64,000 bases of DNA, taken from UTPRO1 sp031400185 (GTDB lineage Bacteria > Desulfobacterota > Binatia > UTPRO1). A model generated the notes under the pieces. That model searched no databases. It saw only the letters and a list, made by a program, of their open reading frames with translations, and was not told the DNA's origin. Below, in pieces: positions 17,172 to 25,774 of this stretch (its first letter is position 1; every line of letters starts with the position of its first letter). Location: assembly GCA_031400185.1 (NCBI GenBank), contig JANNPN010000182.1:1-64000 (forward strand). The letters are read 5' to 3'. The position numbers and the translations under genes are program-made.

Positions 17172-17426
17172 ATGAGGAAACGCGAAAAATTGACGCCCGA
17201 GGAGCGCTTTGCGCTCGCCCTCGACCTCATCAAACGCGAGCATTCGTTCGCGGAGGTGTGCTCGCACTACCACGTGAGCCACACGACGGCGTACAAGATC
17301 CGGAACGCCTTCCTCGAAGGCGGCCGGCGCGCGCTCGCAGGCGCGCGGGCGCGTGAGCCGCTCGACGTGGTGCGCGACGAGGCTGCGACGGACGGCAACG
17401 GCATCGAAGAGAACGGGATCGGATGA
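17172..17426 (+). CDS. 84-aa helix-turn-helix protein
   Basis: The short protein starts MRKREKLTPEERFALALDLI. Residues about 20-55 look like a transposase-type HTH: SFAEVCSHYHVSHTTAYKIRN. The remainder is a charged, glycine-rich tail. It is not flanked by inverted repeats or a transposase catalytic frame, so it is a stand-alone DNA-binding protein rather than an IS remnant. GGAAGC lies just upstream of the ATG. Its stop overlaps the start of the secreted Pro/Thr protein (ATGA), suggesting it is made with that protein and may regulate the locus. Confidence 0.65.
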   Translation: MRKREKLTPEERFALALDLIKREHSFAEVCSHYHVSHTTAYKIRNAFLEGGRRALAGARAREPLDVVRDEAATDGNGIEENGIG

Positions 17427-19870
17427 GACGGTTTGCGCCCACTGCGGCCGCGGTCGGTGCGGTGCTCGGCGTGCTCGCTCTCTTGGGGCAACCGGCGCCG
17501 AGCGGCGACGCGTATCTCTGCTACAAAGGGACGCCCGTCCACGCAGACTTCCTGCCGGCGTTCGTTCCGCGTCCCGGCCTCGTCGTCCTCGATCGTTTCA
17601 GCAAACCGGTCCCGTCCGATCAGCACCGCCTCGACGTGGTGAAGCCGCTCGCGGTCTGCAACCCGGCCGACGCGGGACACCCGGCGAGTGAGAACGTGCG
17701 CCTGGAAGCCTACCGGACACGGCTCACGCGCACCGTGCCGAAGCAACCGAAGCGCGCCCCGGGCGTCGTCGAGGTGACCGACCAGCTCGGCACGTTGAAG
17801 CTCGCGCTCGCGTCGGCCGGGCGCGTGCTCCGTCCCGCGTCGACGTTCGACGGGCCGAACGGCGCGCCCGCGCTGCCGCCGACGAGCGTCCACGACTTCA
17901 CCTGCTACGACGCCAAGGTCGCGCGCGCACCCCGCGGGCAGCCGGCGTTTCCGCGCTTCGCGCCGACGTCGCTCGCGGTGAGCGACGATTTCGCGGCCCG
18001 CACCCTGACGCTCTCGAAGCCGACCCGCTTCTGCACCGCGGCCGACGTCGCGGGGCACATGCCGAGCGCGCCGTCGCACCGCGGCGCCCTCGTGTGTTAT
18101 CGCGCGCACCTGACGAAGCTTCCGGGCTTTACCCAGCCGCGGTTCGTGAAGCGCGTCCTCTCGTCCAGCAGTCGTTTCGGACCGGAGGTCGTGACGCTGC
18201 GGGCGATCGAGGAGGTGTGTCTTCCGGCCCGGCTCGCGGGCGACCCGGTGCCGACGCCGACGGAGACCGTGCGGCTGCCGACGCGCACACCGACGCCGAG
18301 CCGCACGGCGACGCCGTCGCGCACGCGCACGCCGACCCCGAGCCGCACACCCACGGTCACGCCGACGCGGACAGTCTCGATCACCCCGACGCCCACGGTG
18401 TCGCCGACGCCGACGGTCACCGTGAGCCCGACCCGGACGGTCACGGTGACGCCGACCGCCACGGTGACCGGCACGCCGACGGTCACGGCGACGCCGACGG
18501 TCACGATCTCGCCGACCCCCACCCTGAGCCCGACGCCGACGCTCACGCCGACCTCGACGGCCGCGACGCCCATTCGGACCTCGACGCCGACCGCGACGGC
18601 CACGGCGACCGTCACGCCGACGCCGACCTTCACCGCGAGCGGTACGCCGACCGTGACGTCGACGGCAGCGACGCCCACGAGCACGCCAACCGCCACGCGC
18701 ACCTTCCCGCCGACGGCGACCGTGCCGGCGACCGCGACGGTCACGCTCTCGGCGACGCCCACCGTGACGAGCACGCCGACCGTCACCGTGACCGCCACGC
18801 CGACCGTCACCGCGACGCCGACGCGGACGGTGACGCCGCCGCCGACGCTCACCGCGACGCCGACCGTGACGCGGACCGCAACGCCGACGGTCACCGTCAC
18901 GGGGACGCCGACCCGCACGGCCACCCCCACGATCAGCCGGACGCCGACGCCCACCAAGTCGGCGACGCCGACGGTTACGAAGACTCCGACGCCGACGCTG
19001 ACCGTCACGCCGACGTCCACCAGGACGGCAACGCCGACGGTGACCAAGACGGCGACGCCGACGAGGACGACGACCCCCACGCCGACGCGGACCGCGACCC
19101 CGACGGTGACCAAGACACCGACGCCGACGAAGACCACGACGCCGACCCCCACGCGGACGGCAACGCCGACCGCCACCAGGACGGCGACGCCGACGAAGAG
19201 CGCGACGCCGACGGTGACCAAGTCGCCGACGCCGACGCTCTCGGCGACGTCGACGCCGACCTTCACCCCGAGCCCGTCGCCGACCGTGTCGCCGGTCGGC
19301 GATCCGATCGCGCTCGACGTGGATCCCGACAACAAGACGATCACGCAGGGCACGACGGCGAACGGGCAGTGCACGGCGATCTACGCGAACGGTGCGACCC
19401 GGAACTACACGCAGCGGGTCGAGTGGTCGTCGAGCGATCCTGCGATCGCCTCGGTCACCAACACCGAAGGCCAGCGCGGCAAGGTGACCGGGAACGGTCC
19501 CGGAACGATCGTGCTGCGCGCGCGCGATCCGATCACCGGCATCGACTCGAACGACTCGGGGCAGAACGGCTCCATCACCGTGCTCGGCCTGCTCGAAACC
19601 ATCGAGCTCACGCCGGTGAGCACGACCGACACCGTTGGCGACGAGCGTTTCTTCACCGCGAAGGGGCACTTCGACGGCGGCACCGAGAGTAACATCACCC
19701 AGGACGTCGATTACTCGTCGTCCGACCCCAACGTCGCGGTCGCGCCCAACGAGGCCGGGAGGAAGAGTCGTGTGGTCGCGGTCGGGCCTGGCGTTGCCAC
19801 CATCCGCGCGACCGATCCAACGACCGGTGTCGTCAGCAACGATGCCACGTACACCGTCGAGGCGCCGTGA
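17423..19870 (+). CDS. secreted protein: 6-Cys repeat module, Pro/Thr linker, two Big2-like domains
   Basis: 815 residues. Residues 1-29 are a signal peptide ending near SGDA. Residues about 30-270 form three repeats, each opening with a CY pair (YLCYKG, FTCYDAK, LVCYRAH) and closing with a cysteine (AVCNPAD, RFCTAADV, EVCLPAR). Residues about 274-622 are an almost pure T-P-T-x linker. Residues about 625-815 hold two Big2-like domains with NYTQRVEWSSSDP and NITQDVDYSSSDP. It looks like an extracellular stalked protein. Function is unknown; the downstream gene is a paralogue. There is no sortase or outer-membrane anchor signal at the end. Confidence 0.8.
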   Translation: MRRFAPTAAAVGAVLGVLALLGQPAPSGDAYLCYKGTPVHADFLPAFVPRPGLVVLDRFSKPVPSDQHRLDVVKPLAVCNPADAGHPASENVRLEAYRTRLTRTVPKQPKRAPGVVEVTDQLGTLKLALASAGRVLRPASTFDGPNGAPALPPTSVHDFTCYDAKVARAPRGQPAFPRFAPTSLAVSDDFAARTLTLSKPTRFCTAADVAGHMPSAPSHRGALVCYRAHLTKLPGFTQPRFVKRVLSSSSRFGPEVVTLRAIEEVCLPARLAGDPVPTPTETVRLPTRTPTPSRTATPSRTRTPTPSRTPTVTPTRTVSITPTPTVSPTPTVTVSPTRTVTVTPTATVTGTPTVTATPTVTISPTPTLSPTPTLTPTSTAATPIRTSTPTATATATVTPTPTFTASGTPTVTSTAATPTSTPTATRTFPPTATVPATATVTLSATPTVTSTPTVTVTATPTVTATPTRTVTPPPTLTATPTVTRTATPTVTVTGTPTRTATPTISRTPTPTKSATPTVTKTPTPTLTVTPTSTRTATPTVTKTATPTRTTTPTPTRTATPTVTKTPTPTKTTTPTPTRTATPTATRTATPTKSATPTVTKSPTPTLSATSTPTFTPSPSPTVSPVGDPIALDVDPDNKTITQGTTANGQCTAIYANGATRNYTQRVEWSSSDPAIASVTNTEGQRGKVTGNGPGTIVLRARDPITGIDSNDSGQNGSITVLGLLETIELTPVSTTDTVGDERFFTAKGHFDGGTESNITQDVDYSSSDPNVAVAPNEAGRKSRVVAVGPGVATIRATDPTTGVVSNDATYTVEAP
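18242..19290 (+). repeat. Pro/Thr-rich coding tandem repeat
   Basis: A roughly 1-kb run of imperfect acgccgacg/gtcacg-type units encodes TPTxTxTPT in the secreted protein. The repetition keeps the other frames open on both strands, giving long spurious frames such as the minus-strand one rich in GVGV. It codes for an extended, probably O-glycosylatable linker. Length variation between strains by slippage is likely. Confidence 0.9.
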
Positions 19871-19966
19871 GTTGCCTACGGAGCGTCATGTGTCCATGGT
19901 GACGGAGCGCGCCACGTGCCGTGACGTCCGCCGCCGTTCGAAAACACACTCGGAGCACACTCAACG

Positions 19967-22585
19967 ATGACCAAGCTTTGGATCAGCCTCCTCGTGACCT
20001 GTGCGGTCACGCTCGGATCCGTGCCTGCGCTCGCGCAGCCGGTCGGGGACTCCTTCGTCTGCTACAAGAGCCGGCAGCTCGGCCCGCGCGGCGGTCTGCC
20101 GGCGTTCACGCCCCGCCCCGGCGAGGTCGTGATCGACACCTTCAGCACGGCCCGCCCCGAGGATCAGCACAAGGTGGATCTGAAGAAGTCGATCGGGCTG
20201 TGTGCGCCCGCTGGCCTCGAGGGCGATCTCCTCCTCGATCCCGCGATCCACCTCGAAGCGTACGGCATGGCCGTGACCAAGACGTCGCCGCGGCAGCCGA
20301 AGCACGGCGACAGCCTGCACGAGATCGTGAACCGCTTCGGCACGCTGAAGCTCCGGGTCCGCAACGAAAACCGTTTGCTCGCGCCGACTGCGAAGGCGCT
20401 CGGGACGGGCGGCGTTGGCGGGATCGGCGCCACGGTCTTCGACAACTTCAAGTGCTACGACGCCAAGGTCGCGCGCGCCGCGACCGGGGCGCCACCGTTT
20501 CCCGTCTTCACGCCGACGCAGGTGTCGGTGACCGACCAGTTCGGGACGCGGGTCTACAAGGTGACGAAGCCGAGGCGTTTCTGCGCGCCCGCCGACGTCG
20601 CGGGCGCCAACCCGTCGTCGCCGACGCACGTCCGCTCCCTCGTCTGCTACCAGGTGCGGGTCGCGTCGACGAAGCCGAAGCAACCGAAGTTCGTCGCGAC
20701 GCAGGTCTCCACGCACCCGTCCTTCGGTCCCGAGGCGCTCGTGCTGAACAAGGCGGACGAGCTCTGCCTGCCGTCGTTCAAGGATCCCGGCCAGCCGACG
20801 CCGGTGCCAACGGCGACGCCGGGCGGCGGCCAGCCGGGCTCGGTGCTCGCGATCCGCATCAGCCCGCTGACGCGCTACGTGAGCCCGGGCGGCAGCTCGA
20901 CGTTCACCGCGACCGCCGACCTCGTCGGCGGCGGCACGGAGAACTACACGCAGAAGGTCATCTGGACGTCGAACAATGCCGGGGTCGCGCTCGCAGCGAA
21001 CGCCACCAACGACCGCAGCCGGATCCAGGCCGTGAGCCCGGGAATCGCCACCATCTCGGCGACCGACCCGGTGAGCGGAGTGACCTCGACGGCGTCCGGA
21101 GACGCCACCTTCAATGTCCCTGGCGCGTTGCTCAGCATCGCGCTCACGCCGGCTGCGCCCGCGCTCGACATCGGTGAAGCGCGGAGCCTGGTCGCGACCG
21201 GCACGTTCGAAGGCAACGTCACGCGCAACATCACGCAGCTGCTGACGTACGCTTCCAGCAATTCCGGAGTCGTCGCCGCGCCGAACGCCGACGGCAACAA
21301 GAGCCGCGTCGAGGGCGTCGCACCCGGCACCGCGACGATTTCCGCGGTCGACACCGTGACGGGCGTCAGCAGCGGCGATTCAGGGGGCAATGCGACGGTG
21401 AGCGTGCTCGGCGCGCTCGAGAGCATCACGCTGAGCCCGGTCACCAAGACGAAGGCCGCCGGCCAATTCGTGAACTACCTCGCGACGGGGCACTACGCGG
21501 GCGGCGGCATGCAGAACATCACGCAAGAGGTCGACTACGCGTCGAGCAATCCGAGCGTCGCGACCGCGTCGAATCCGGTCGGCAACAAGGGGCGCGTCGA
21601 CACCGTCGCGCCCGGCACCGCCACGATCTCGGCCTCGCACCCGAGCGGCATCACGACGACCGCCGGCGGCAACGACGCCACGCTCACCGTGTCCGCGGCG
21701 GTGACGAACCTTTTGCGCATATCCCTCGCACCGACGTCCGCGACACGCAGCGTGGGCGAGCTCCAGAGGTTCACCGTGACCGGCCACTACGAGGGCGACG
21801 GCGTTGCCAACCTGACCCAGCAGGCCGTGTACAGCTCGTCGAACCCCAGCATGGCCGCAGCACCCAACACCCAGGGCGACAAGAGCCGGGTCGACATGGT
21901 GGCCCCAGGGGTCGCGACGATTTCGGCGACCTACATCGACCCGAATACCCAGCTCGAGGTGAGCACGACCGATTCCGGGGACGATGCGACGATCACCGTG
22001 ATCGGGGCGCTCGAGCGGATCACGCTCTCGCCGGTGCAGGCGACGCGTGCGTCGGGACAGTCGATCACCTACACGGCGATCGGGCACTTCGGCGGCGGTT
22101 CCACGAAGAACCTCACGCAGCGGGTCGACTACGCGAGCAGCAACCCGGCCGTCGCGACCGCGCCGAACGCGACCGGCAACAAGAGCAAGGTCGACACCGT
22201 CGCGCCCGGACAGGTCACGATCTCCGCGACCGACACGCTGACGGGCCTCAGTACCACGACGACCGGCGACGACGTGGCGCTGACGGTGATCGGCGCGCTC
22301 GAGCGCATTACCTTGAGCCCCGCGAACGCGACGCGCGCGCCGGGAGGCCTCCAGCGCTACACGGCGACGGGCCACTTCGGCGGTACCGTGACGCAGAATC
22401 TGACGCAGGATGTGCTCTACTCGTCGAGCGACCCCGCAGTCGCGAGCGCGCCGAACGATGAGGGCGATCGGAGCCGCGTCGATGCGCTCGCGCCGGGAAC
22501 CGGAACGATCACAGCTACGCACCCGACCGCGAACATCAGCACGACCGACACCGGCGACGACGCGCAGCTGATCGTCGAGCCCTGA
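19967..22585 (+). CDS. secreted protein: 6-Cys repeat module followed by six Big2-like repeats
   Basis: 872 residues with a clear signal peptide (cleavage after VPALA, residue 23). Residues about 24-270 share the three-repeat CY/C-x-P-A module of the upstream protein (FVCYKSR, FKCYDAK, LVCYQVR; GLCAPAG, RFCAPADV, ELCLPSF). Residues about 290-872 are six Big2-like repeats of about 95 residues, each carrying N-x-T-Q and a YASSN/YSSSN motif and an APGTATISA strand. It lacks the long Thr-Pro linker. Likely exported to the surface or beyond for adhesion or structure. A 96-nt gap separates it from its paralogue; no promoter is obvious there. Confidence 0.82.
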   Translation: MTKLWISLLVTCAVTLGSVPALAQPVGDSFVCYKSRQLGPRGGLPAFTPRPGEVVIDTFSTARPEDQHKVDLKKSIGLCAPAGLEGDLLLDPAIHLEAYGMAVTKTSPRQPKHGDSLHEIVNRFGTLKLRVRNENRLLAPTAKALGTGGVGGIGATVFDNFKCYDAKVARAATGAPPFPVFTPTQVSVTDQFGTRVYKVTKPRRFCAPADVAGANPSSPTHVRSLVCYQVRVASTKPKQPKFVATQVSTHPSFGPEALVLNKADELCLPSFKDPGQPTPVPTATPGGGQPGSVLAIRISPLTRYVSPGGSSTFTATADLVGGGTENYTQKVIWTSNNAGVALAANATNDRSRIQAVSPGIATISATDPVSGVTSTASGDATFNVPGALLSIALTPAAPALDIGEARSLVATGTFEGNVTRNITQLLTYASSNSGVVAAPNADGNKSRVEGVAPGTATISAVDTVTGVSSGDSGGNATVSVLGALESITLSPVTKTKAAGQFVNYLATGHYAGGGMQNITQEVDYASSNPSVATASNPVGNKGRVDTVAPGTATISASHPSGITTTAGGNDATLTVSAAVTNLLRISLAPTSATRSVGELQRFTVTGHYEGDGVANLTQQAVYSSSNPSMAAAPNTQGDKSRVDMVAPGVATISATYIDPNTQLEVSTTDSGDDATITVIGALERITLSPVQATRASGQSITYTAIGHFGGGSTKNLTQRVDYASSNPAVATAPNATGNKSKVDTVAPGQVTISATDTLTGLSTTTTGDDVALTVIGALERITLSPANATRAPGGLQRYTATGHFGGTVTQNLTQDVLYSSSDPAVASAPNDEGDRSRVDALAPGTGTITATHPTANISTTDTGDDAQLIVEP
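20839..22582 (+). repeat. six tandem Big2-like domain repeats (coding)
   Basis: Repeats begin near 20839, 21124, 21413, 21710, 22010 and 22297. Each encodes about 95 residues starting with an L-x-x-I-x-L-(S/T)-P strand and ending in a T(V/I)xG strand. The copies are clearly homologous but not identical, so the expansion is old rather than recent. Confidence 0.75.
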
Positions 22586-22608
22586 TTCGGGTCGGCAACG
22601 GGGGAGAT

Positions 22609-22672
22609 TGCGCGCATCAGCGCGCAGGGAATTGCGCGCGTCAGCGGGCGGGGATTGCGCGCTCAGCGCGCA
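22609..22672. terminator. three tandem GC hairpins between convergent genes
   Basis: Three head-to-tail copies of an approximately 24-nt unit, each with a TGCGCGC arm. Copy 1 (22609-22626) is TGCGCGC-ATCA-GCGCGCA, a perfect 7-bp stem. Copy 2 (22633-22650) has one mismatch and one wobble. Copy 3 (22656-22672) is TGCGCGC-TCA-GCGCGCA, perfect, and its loop is the stop codon of the minus-strand kinase. There is no T-run, so this is either a bidirectional transcription barrier or an intergenic repeat family. Confidence 0.5.
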
Positions 22673-23859
22673 GGGGATTGCGGCGGCAGATCGACGGTGA
22701 AGCGCGTGCCGCTCCCGACGGTACTCGCGACGCTCACCTCGCCGCCGAGCGTTTCGCAGAAGCGCTTCACGATGTAGAGCCCGAGCCCCGACCCGGTGCG
22801 ACCGCGGCTGCCCGTGCGGAACGGAGCGAAGACGTGCGGCAAGTCTTCGGCCGCGATTCCCGTCCCGGTGTCCGAGACCTGCAGGCGGATGCGACGGTCG
22901 TGCGGGGTTGCCGTCACCGTGACCTCGCCGCTCTCAGTGTGGCGGAGCGCGTTGTCGATCAGATTTTGCAACACCTGCCGGACCCGGAAACGATCGCTCC
23001 GAAACGGGGGTGTTGCGGGATCGGCGTGCCAGGTGAGCGCGACGTGCTGACCGGCGCGATGGGCGAGCGAGCCCGTACAGAGCTCGTGCATGACCTCGCC
23101 GGCCGTGAACGGCTCGACGATCTGTTGGTCGGCCTGACGCTCGATCCGCACCAGATCGAGCGCGCCTGCGAGCACGTCGTAGAGCTCGCGCGCATGGCGC
23201 TCGATCGTCGTCAGCACTTCGCGCTGTTCGCCGGTGCAGGGGCCGTAGGTGTCGTCGATCAGGAGCTGCGTGTAGCCGAGCATCACGTTGAGCGGCTGCC
23301 GCAGGTCGTGCGAGAGCGAGGCGAGGATCTCGGCGGGCCCGGACTGGCTCGCCGCGTCGACGTGCCGTTTGTGCGCGTGCCGCAGCGCCACCGCCGCGAG
23401 CGACGCAGCGTACCGGGCGAGCCCGACGTGCTCGAGCCCGAACGCCGCACCGATCCATGGGCGGAGCTGCATCGCGAGGGGCGCGGCGTCGGCGTCGATC
23501 GGGAGCGTCAGCATCGCCGAATCGTGCATGGCGTCGCCGAGCGTCGGACGGTGCTCCGCGAGGGCGCGGCGCACGAGGGCGTCGTCACCGGCCGCGAACG
23601 GGATGCCGTAGGCGCCGCGCGTGACGAGCGTGTCGTCGCTCCGCATCTCGACGAGCCGCGCACCCGAGGCACCGAGCACGAGCGCGGTGCTTTGGCAGAG
23701 GCGGTCGGCGAGCGACGCGTCGTCGGGCGGCGCCACCAGCAGACGCTCCTGCACCTGCAGGAGCTGCTCCAGGCGGGTCGGATCGACGGGGAAGATCGGC
23801 TCGGTGCTCACGGCGTCGACGTTGCGGACGACGGCACGCCTTCCGCTAGGTGTCGGCAC
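22663..23859 (-). CDS. soluble sensor histidine kinase (GAF-like sensor, HisKA, HATPase_c)
   Basis: Up to 398 residues. An N-terminal GAF-like region spans about residues 30-165, the phospho-acceptor is His184 in ASLSHDLRQPLNVM, and the ATPase domain has NLIDNALRHT, VSDTGTGIAAED and TGSGLGLYIVKRF. No membrane segment is visible, so the signal is probably cytoplasmic. It starts at a GTG; a second GTG at 23811 (VSTEPIF) is also plausible. There is no response regulator next to it, so its partner is elsewhere. It is divergent from the ABC exporter genes. Confidence 0.85.
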   Translation of the reverse strand: MPTPSGRRAVVRNVDAVSTEPIFPVDPTRLEQLLQVQERLLVAPPDDASLADRLCQSTALVLGASGARLVEMRSDDTLVTRGAYGIPFAAGDDALVRRALAEHRPTLGDAMHDSAMLTLPIDADAAPLAMQLRPWIGAAFGLEHVGLARYAASLAAVALRHAHKRHVDAASQSGPAEILASLSHDLRQPLNVMLGYTQLLIDDTYGPCTGEQREVLTTIERHARELYDVLAGALDLVRIERQADQQIVEPFTAGEVMHELCTGSLAHRAGQHVALTWHADPATPPFRSDRFRVRQVLQNLIDNALRHTESGEVTVTATPHDRRIRLQVSDTGTGIAAEDLPHVFAPFRTGSRGRTGSGLGLYIVKRFCETLGGEVSVASTVGSGTRFTVDLPPQSPAR

Positions 23860-23999
23860 TCTAACGTCGGCGCTCTTCGAGGGTCAAGGGAAGTTGCGCA
23901 TATCGGTGCCGATCGACTGGTCGCTCGAGGTCGCGTGTGGCAGGATGCCGCGTTCCCAATGCACGCCTTTCTGCACATCGTGGGTCGCGCGGGAGCACC

Positions 24000-24986
24000 G
24001 TGGTGATCGCCGCGCGTCCGCTTCCGGCGTCCGCGGCGCCCGCGGCCGCAGTCACGATCACGGGGCTCACGCATTGCTACGGCGAGCGCCTCGCGCTCCG
24101 CGGGGTCGATCTGCAGATCGCCCGCGGCGAGATCTTCGGCGTGCTCGGGCCCAACGGAGGCGGGAAAACCACGCTCTTCAAGGTGCTGGCGACGCTCGTG
24201 GCGCCGCAGGCCGGCACGGTCGTGGTCTTCGACGAGGATGCCGGCCGGCATCCTGAGCGGGTCAGGCGGCGACTCGGGGTCGTGTTCCAGCACCCCGCGC
24301 TCGACGGCAAGCTCACCGTCGACGAGAACCTGCACTGCCATGCGGCTCTCTATGGCCTCAGCGCGGTCGAGGGGCGCGCGCGGGCGGCGGCGCTCCGCGA
24401 GCGGCTCGGGCTCGCCGATCGCGGCCGCGACTACGTGGAGACGCTCTCCGGCGGGCTTGCCCGTCGCGTCGAGCTCGCGAAGGGTCTGCTGCACGCGCCG
24501 GATCTGCTCCTCCTCGACGAGCCGTCGACCGGGCTCGACCCGGGTGCGCGCCGCGACTTCTTCGAGTACCTCGTGCACCTCCGCGACCGCGAGGGCCTGA
24601 CCGTGGTGCTCACGACGCACTACATGGAGGAGGCCGAGCGCTGCGACCGTATCGGCTTCATGCACCAGGGCGGCCTCGTCGCAGTCGGCACGCCCGCCGC
24701 GCTGAAGGCGGAGATCGGCGGTGACGTGGTCGTCGTCGACGCGCTGGAGCCCGAACGCCTGCGCGGCCGCATCCAGCAGCGCTTCGGCTGCGAGCCGCGG
24801 CTCGTCGACGGCGTCCTCCGGATCGAGCTGCCGCGCGGTCACGAGTTCGTCCGCGAGGTCGTGGAGGCGTTTCCCGGCGACATCCGCGCGGTGACGTTCG
24901 GGAAGCCCACCCTCGAAGACGTCTTCGTGCACCTGACCGGCGAGCGCTTCTGGAGCGAAATGCCGTCGCCGGCGGAGCGAGCGTAG
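24000..24986 (+). CDS. ABC-2 type exporter, ATP-binding subunit
   Basis: 328 residues from tandem GTG codons at 24000/24003; an upstream GTG at 23937 is less likely. Walker A GPNGGGKTTLF, signature LSGGLARRVEL (the usual LSGGQ has Leu in place of Gln), Walker B LLLLDEPSTGLDPG and the switch His in LTTHYMEEAE are present. A C-terminal domain of about 100 residues follows, ending KPTLEDVFVHLTG as in drug and lipid exporters. It powers the permease encoded 4 nt downstream. Confidence 0.9.
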   Translation: MVIAARPLPASAAPAAAVTITGLTHCYGERLALRGVDLQIARGEIFGVLGPNGGGKTTLFKVLATLVAPQAGTVVVFDEDAGRHPERVRRRLGVVFQHPALDGKLTVDENLHCHAALYGLSAVEGRARAAALRERLGLADRGRDYVETLSGGLARRVELAKGLLHAPDLLLLDEPSTGLDPGARRDFFEYLVHLRDREGLTVVLTTHYMEEAERCDRIGFMHQGGLVAVGTPAALKAEIGGDVVVVDALEPERLRGRIQQRFGCEPRLVDGVLRIELPRGHEFVREVVEAFPGDIRAVTFGKPTLEDVFVHLTGERFWSEMPSPAERA

Positions 24987-24990
24987 CGGC

Positions 24991-25764
24991 ATGGCGATGC
25001 GCGGCGTGGCAGCGCTCTGGTGGCGCGAGATCATCCGTTTCGTCCGGCAGCGGAGCCGGCTCGTCGGCGCGTTCGCGCAGCCGTTGCTCTTCTGGGTGCT
25101 TCTGGGAGCCGGATTCAGCGCGTCGCTGCGTCCGCCCGGCGCGCCGGAGGATCTCGGCACGATGGCGTACTTCTATCCCGGCATCATCGGCCTCGTGCTG
25201 CTCTTCACCGCGATCTTCGCGACGATCGCAGTCGTCGAGGATCGGAAGTCGGGGTTCCTCCAGGGCGTGCTCGTGTCGCCGATCTCACGGTCCGGCATCG
25301 TGCTCGGGCAGGCGCTCGGTGGGACGACGCTCGCGGTGCTGCAGGGGGTCTTGTTCCTCGCACTCGCGCCGCTCGTCGGGATCACGCTCACCCCGACGTC
25401 GGTCGTCGCGGTCGTCCTGGTGCTTGCGGCGGTCGCGTTCGCACTCACGTCCCTCGGGCTCGTGATCGCCTGGCGGATGGAATCGACGCAGGGCTTCCAC
25501 GCGATCATGAACCTGATCCTGATGCCGATCTGGCTCCTCTCCGGCGCGTTTTTCCCGGCCTCGGGCGCGGCCGGCTGGCTCGGCTGGCTGATGCAGCTGA
25601 ACCCGCTGACGTACGGCATGGCGGCGCTTCGCCACTGTCTCTACTTGGATGCGCCGGCCGCCGTCGGGCGCATCCCGCCCCTCGGGCCGTCGCTGGTCGT
25701 GACGCTGCTCTTCTGTGCCGTCACGTTCGCCGCTGCCACGGCGGTCGCGCGGCGCAGTCGCTGA
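24991..25764 (+). CDS. ABC-2 type exporter, permease subunit
   Basis: 257 residues with about six transmembrane helices and the ABC-2 pattern (YFYPGIIGLVLLFTAIF, then EDRKSGFLQGVLVSPISR, the conserved loop after helix 2). It pairs with the upstream ATPase to export an unknown substrate such as a drug, lipid or polysaccharide. The gene ends 10 nt from the convergent ctaB stop. Confidence 0.9.
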   Translation: MAMRGVAALWWREIIRFVRQRSRLVGAFAQPLLFWVLLGAGFSASLRPPGAPEDLGTMAYFYPGIIGLVLLFTAIFATIAVVEDRKSGFLQGVLVSPISRSGIVLGQALGGTTLAVLQGVLFLALAPLVGITLTPTSVVAVVLVLAAVAFALTSLGLVIAWRMESTQGFHAIMNLILMPIWLLSGAFFPASGAAGWLGWLMQLNPLTYGMAALRHCLYLDAPAAVGRIPPLGPSLVVTLLFCAVTFAAATAVARRSR

Positions 25765-25774
25765 CGCCGGCCGT

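Noticed and set aside
17172..17426. IS-element transposase remnant
   Set aside because: No inverted repeats, no catalytic DDE frame, and the gene is translationally coupled to its neighbour.
17267..19669. Very long minus-strand open frame rich in Arg/Gly (about 800 codons) and another rich in GVGV
   Set aside because: Produced by the Thr-Pro coding repeat on the plus strand; low complexity, no ribosome site, no domain.
22609..22682. Possible short CRISPR array
   Set aside because: Units are contiguous with no spacers; they form hairpins instead.
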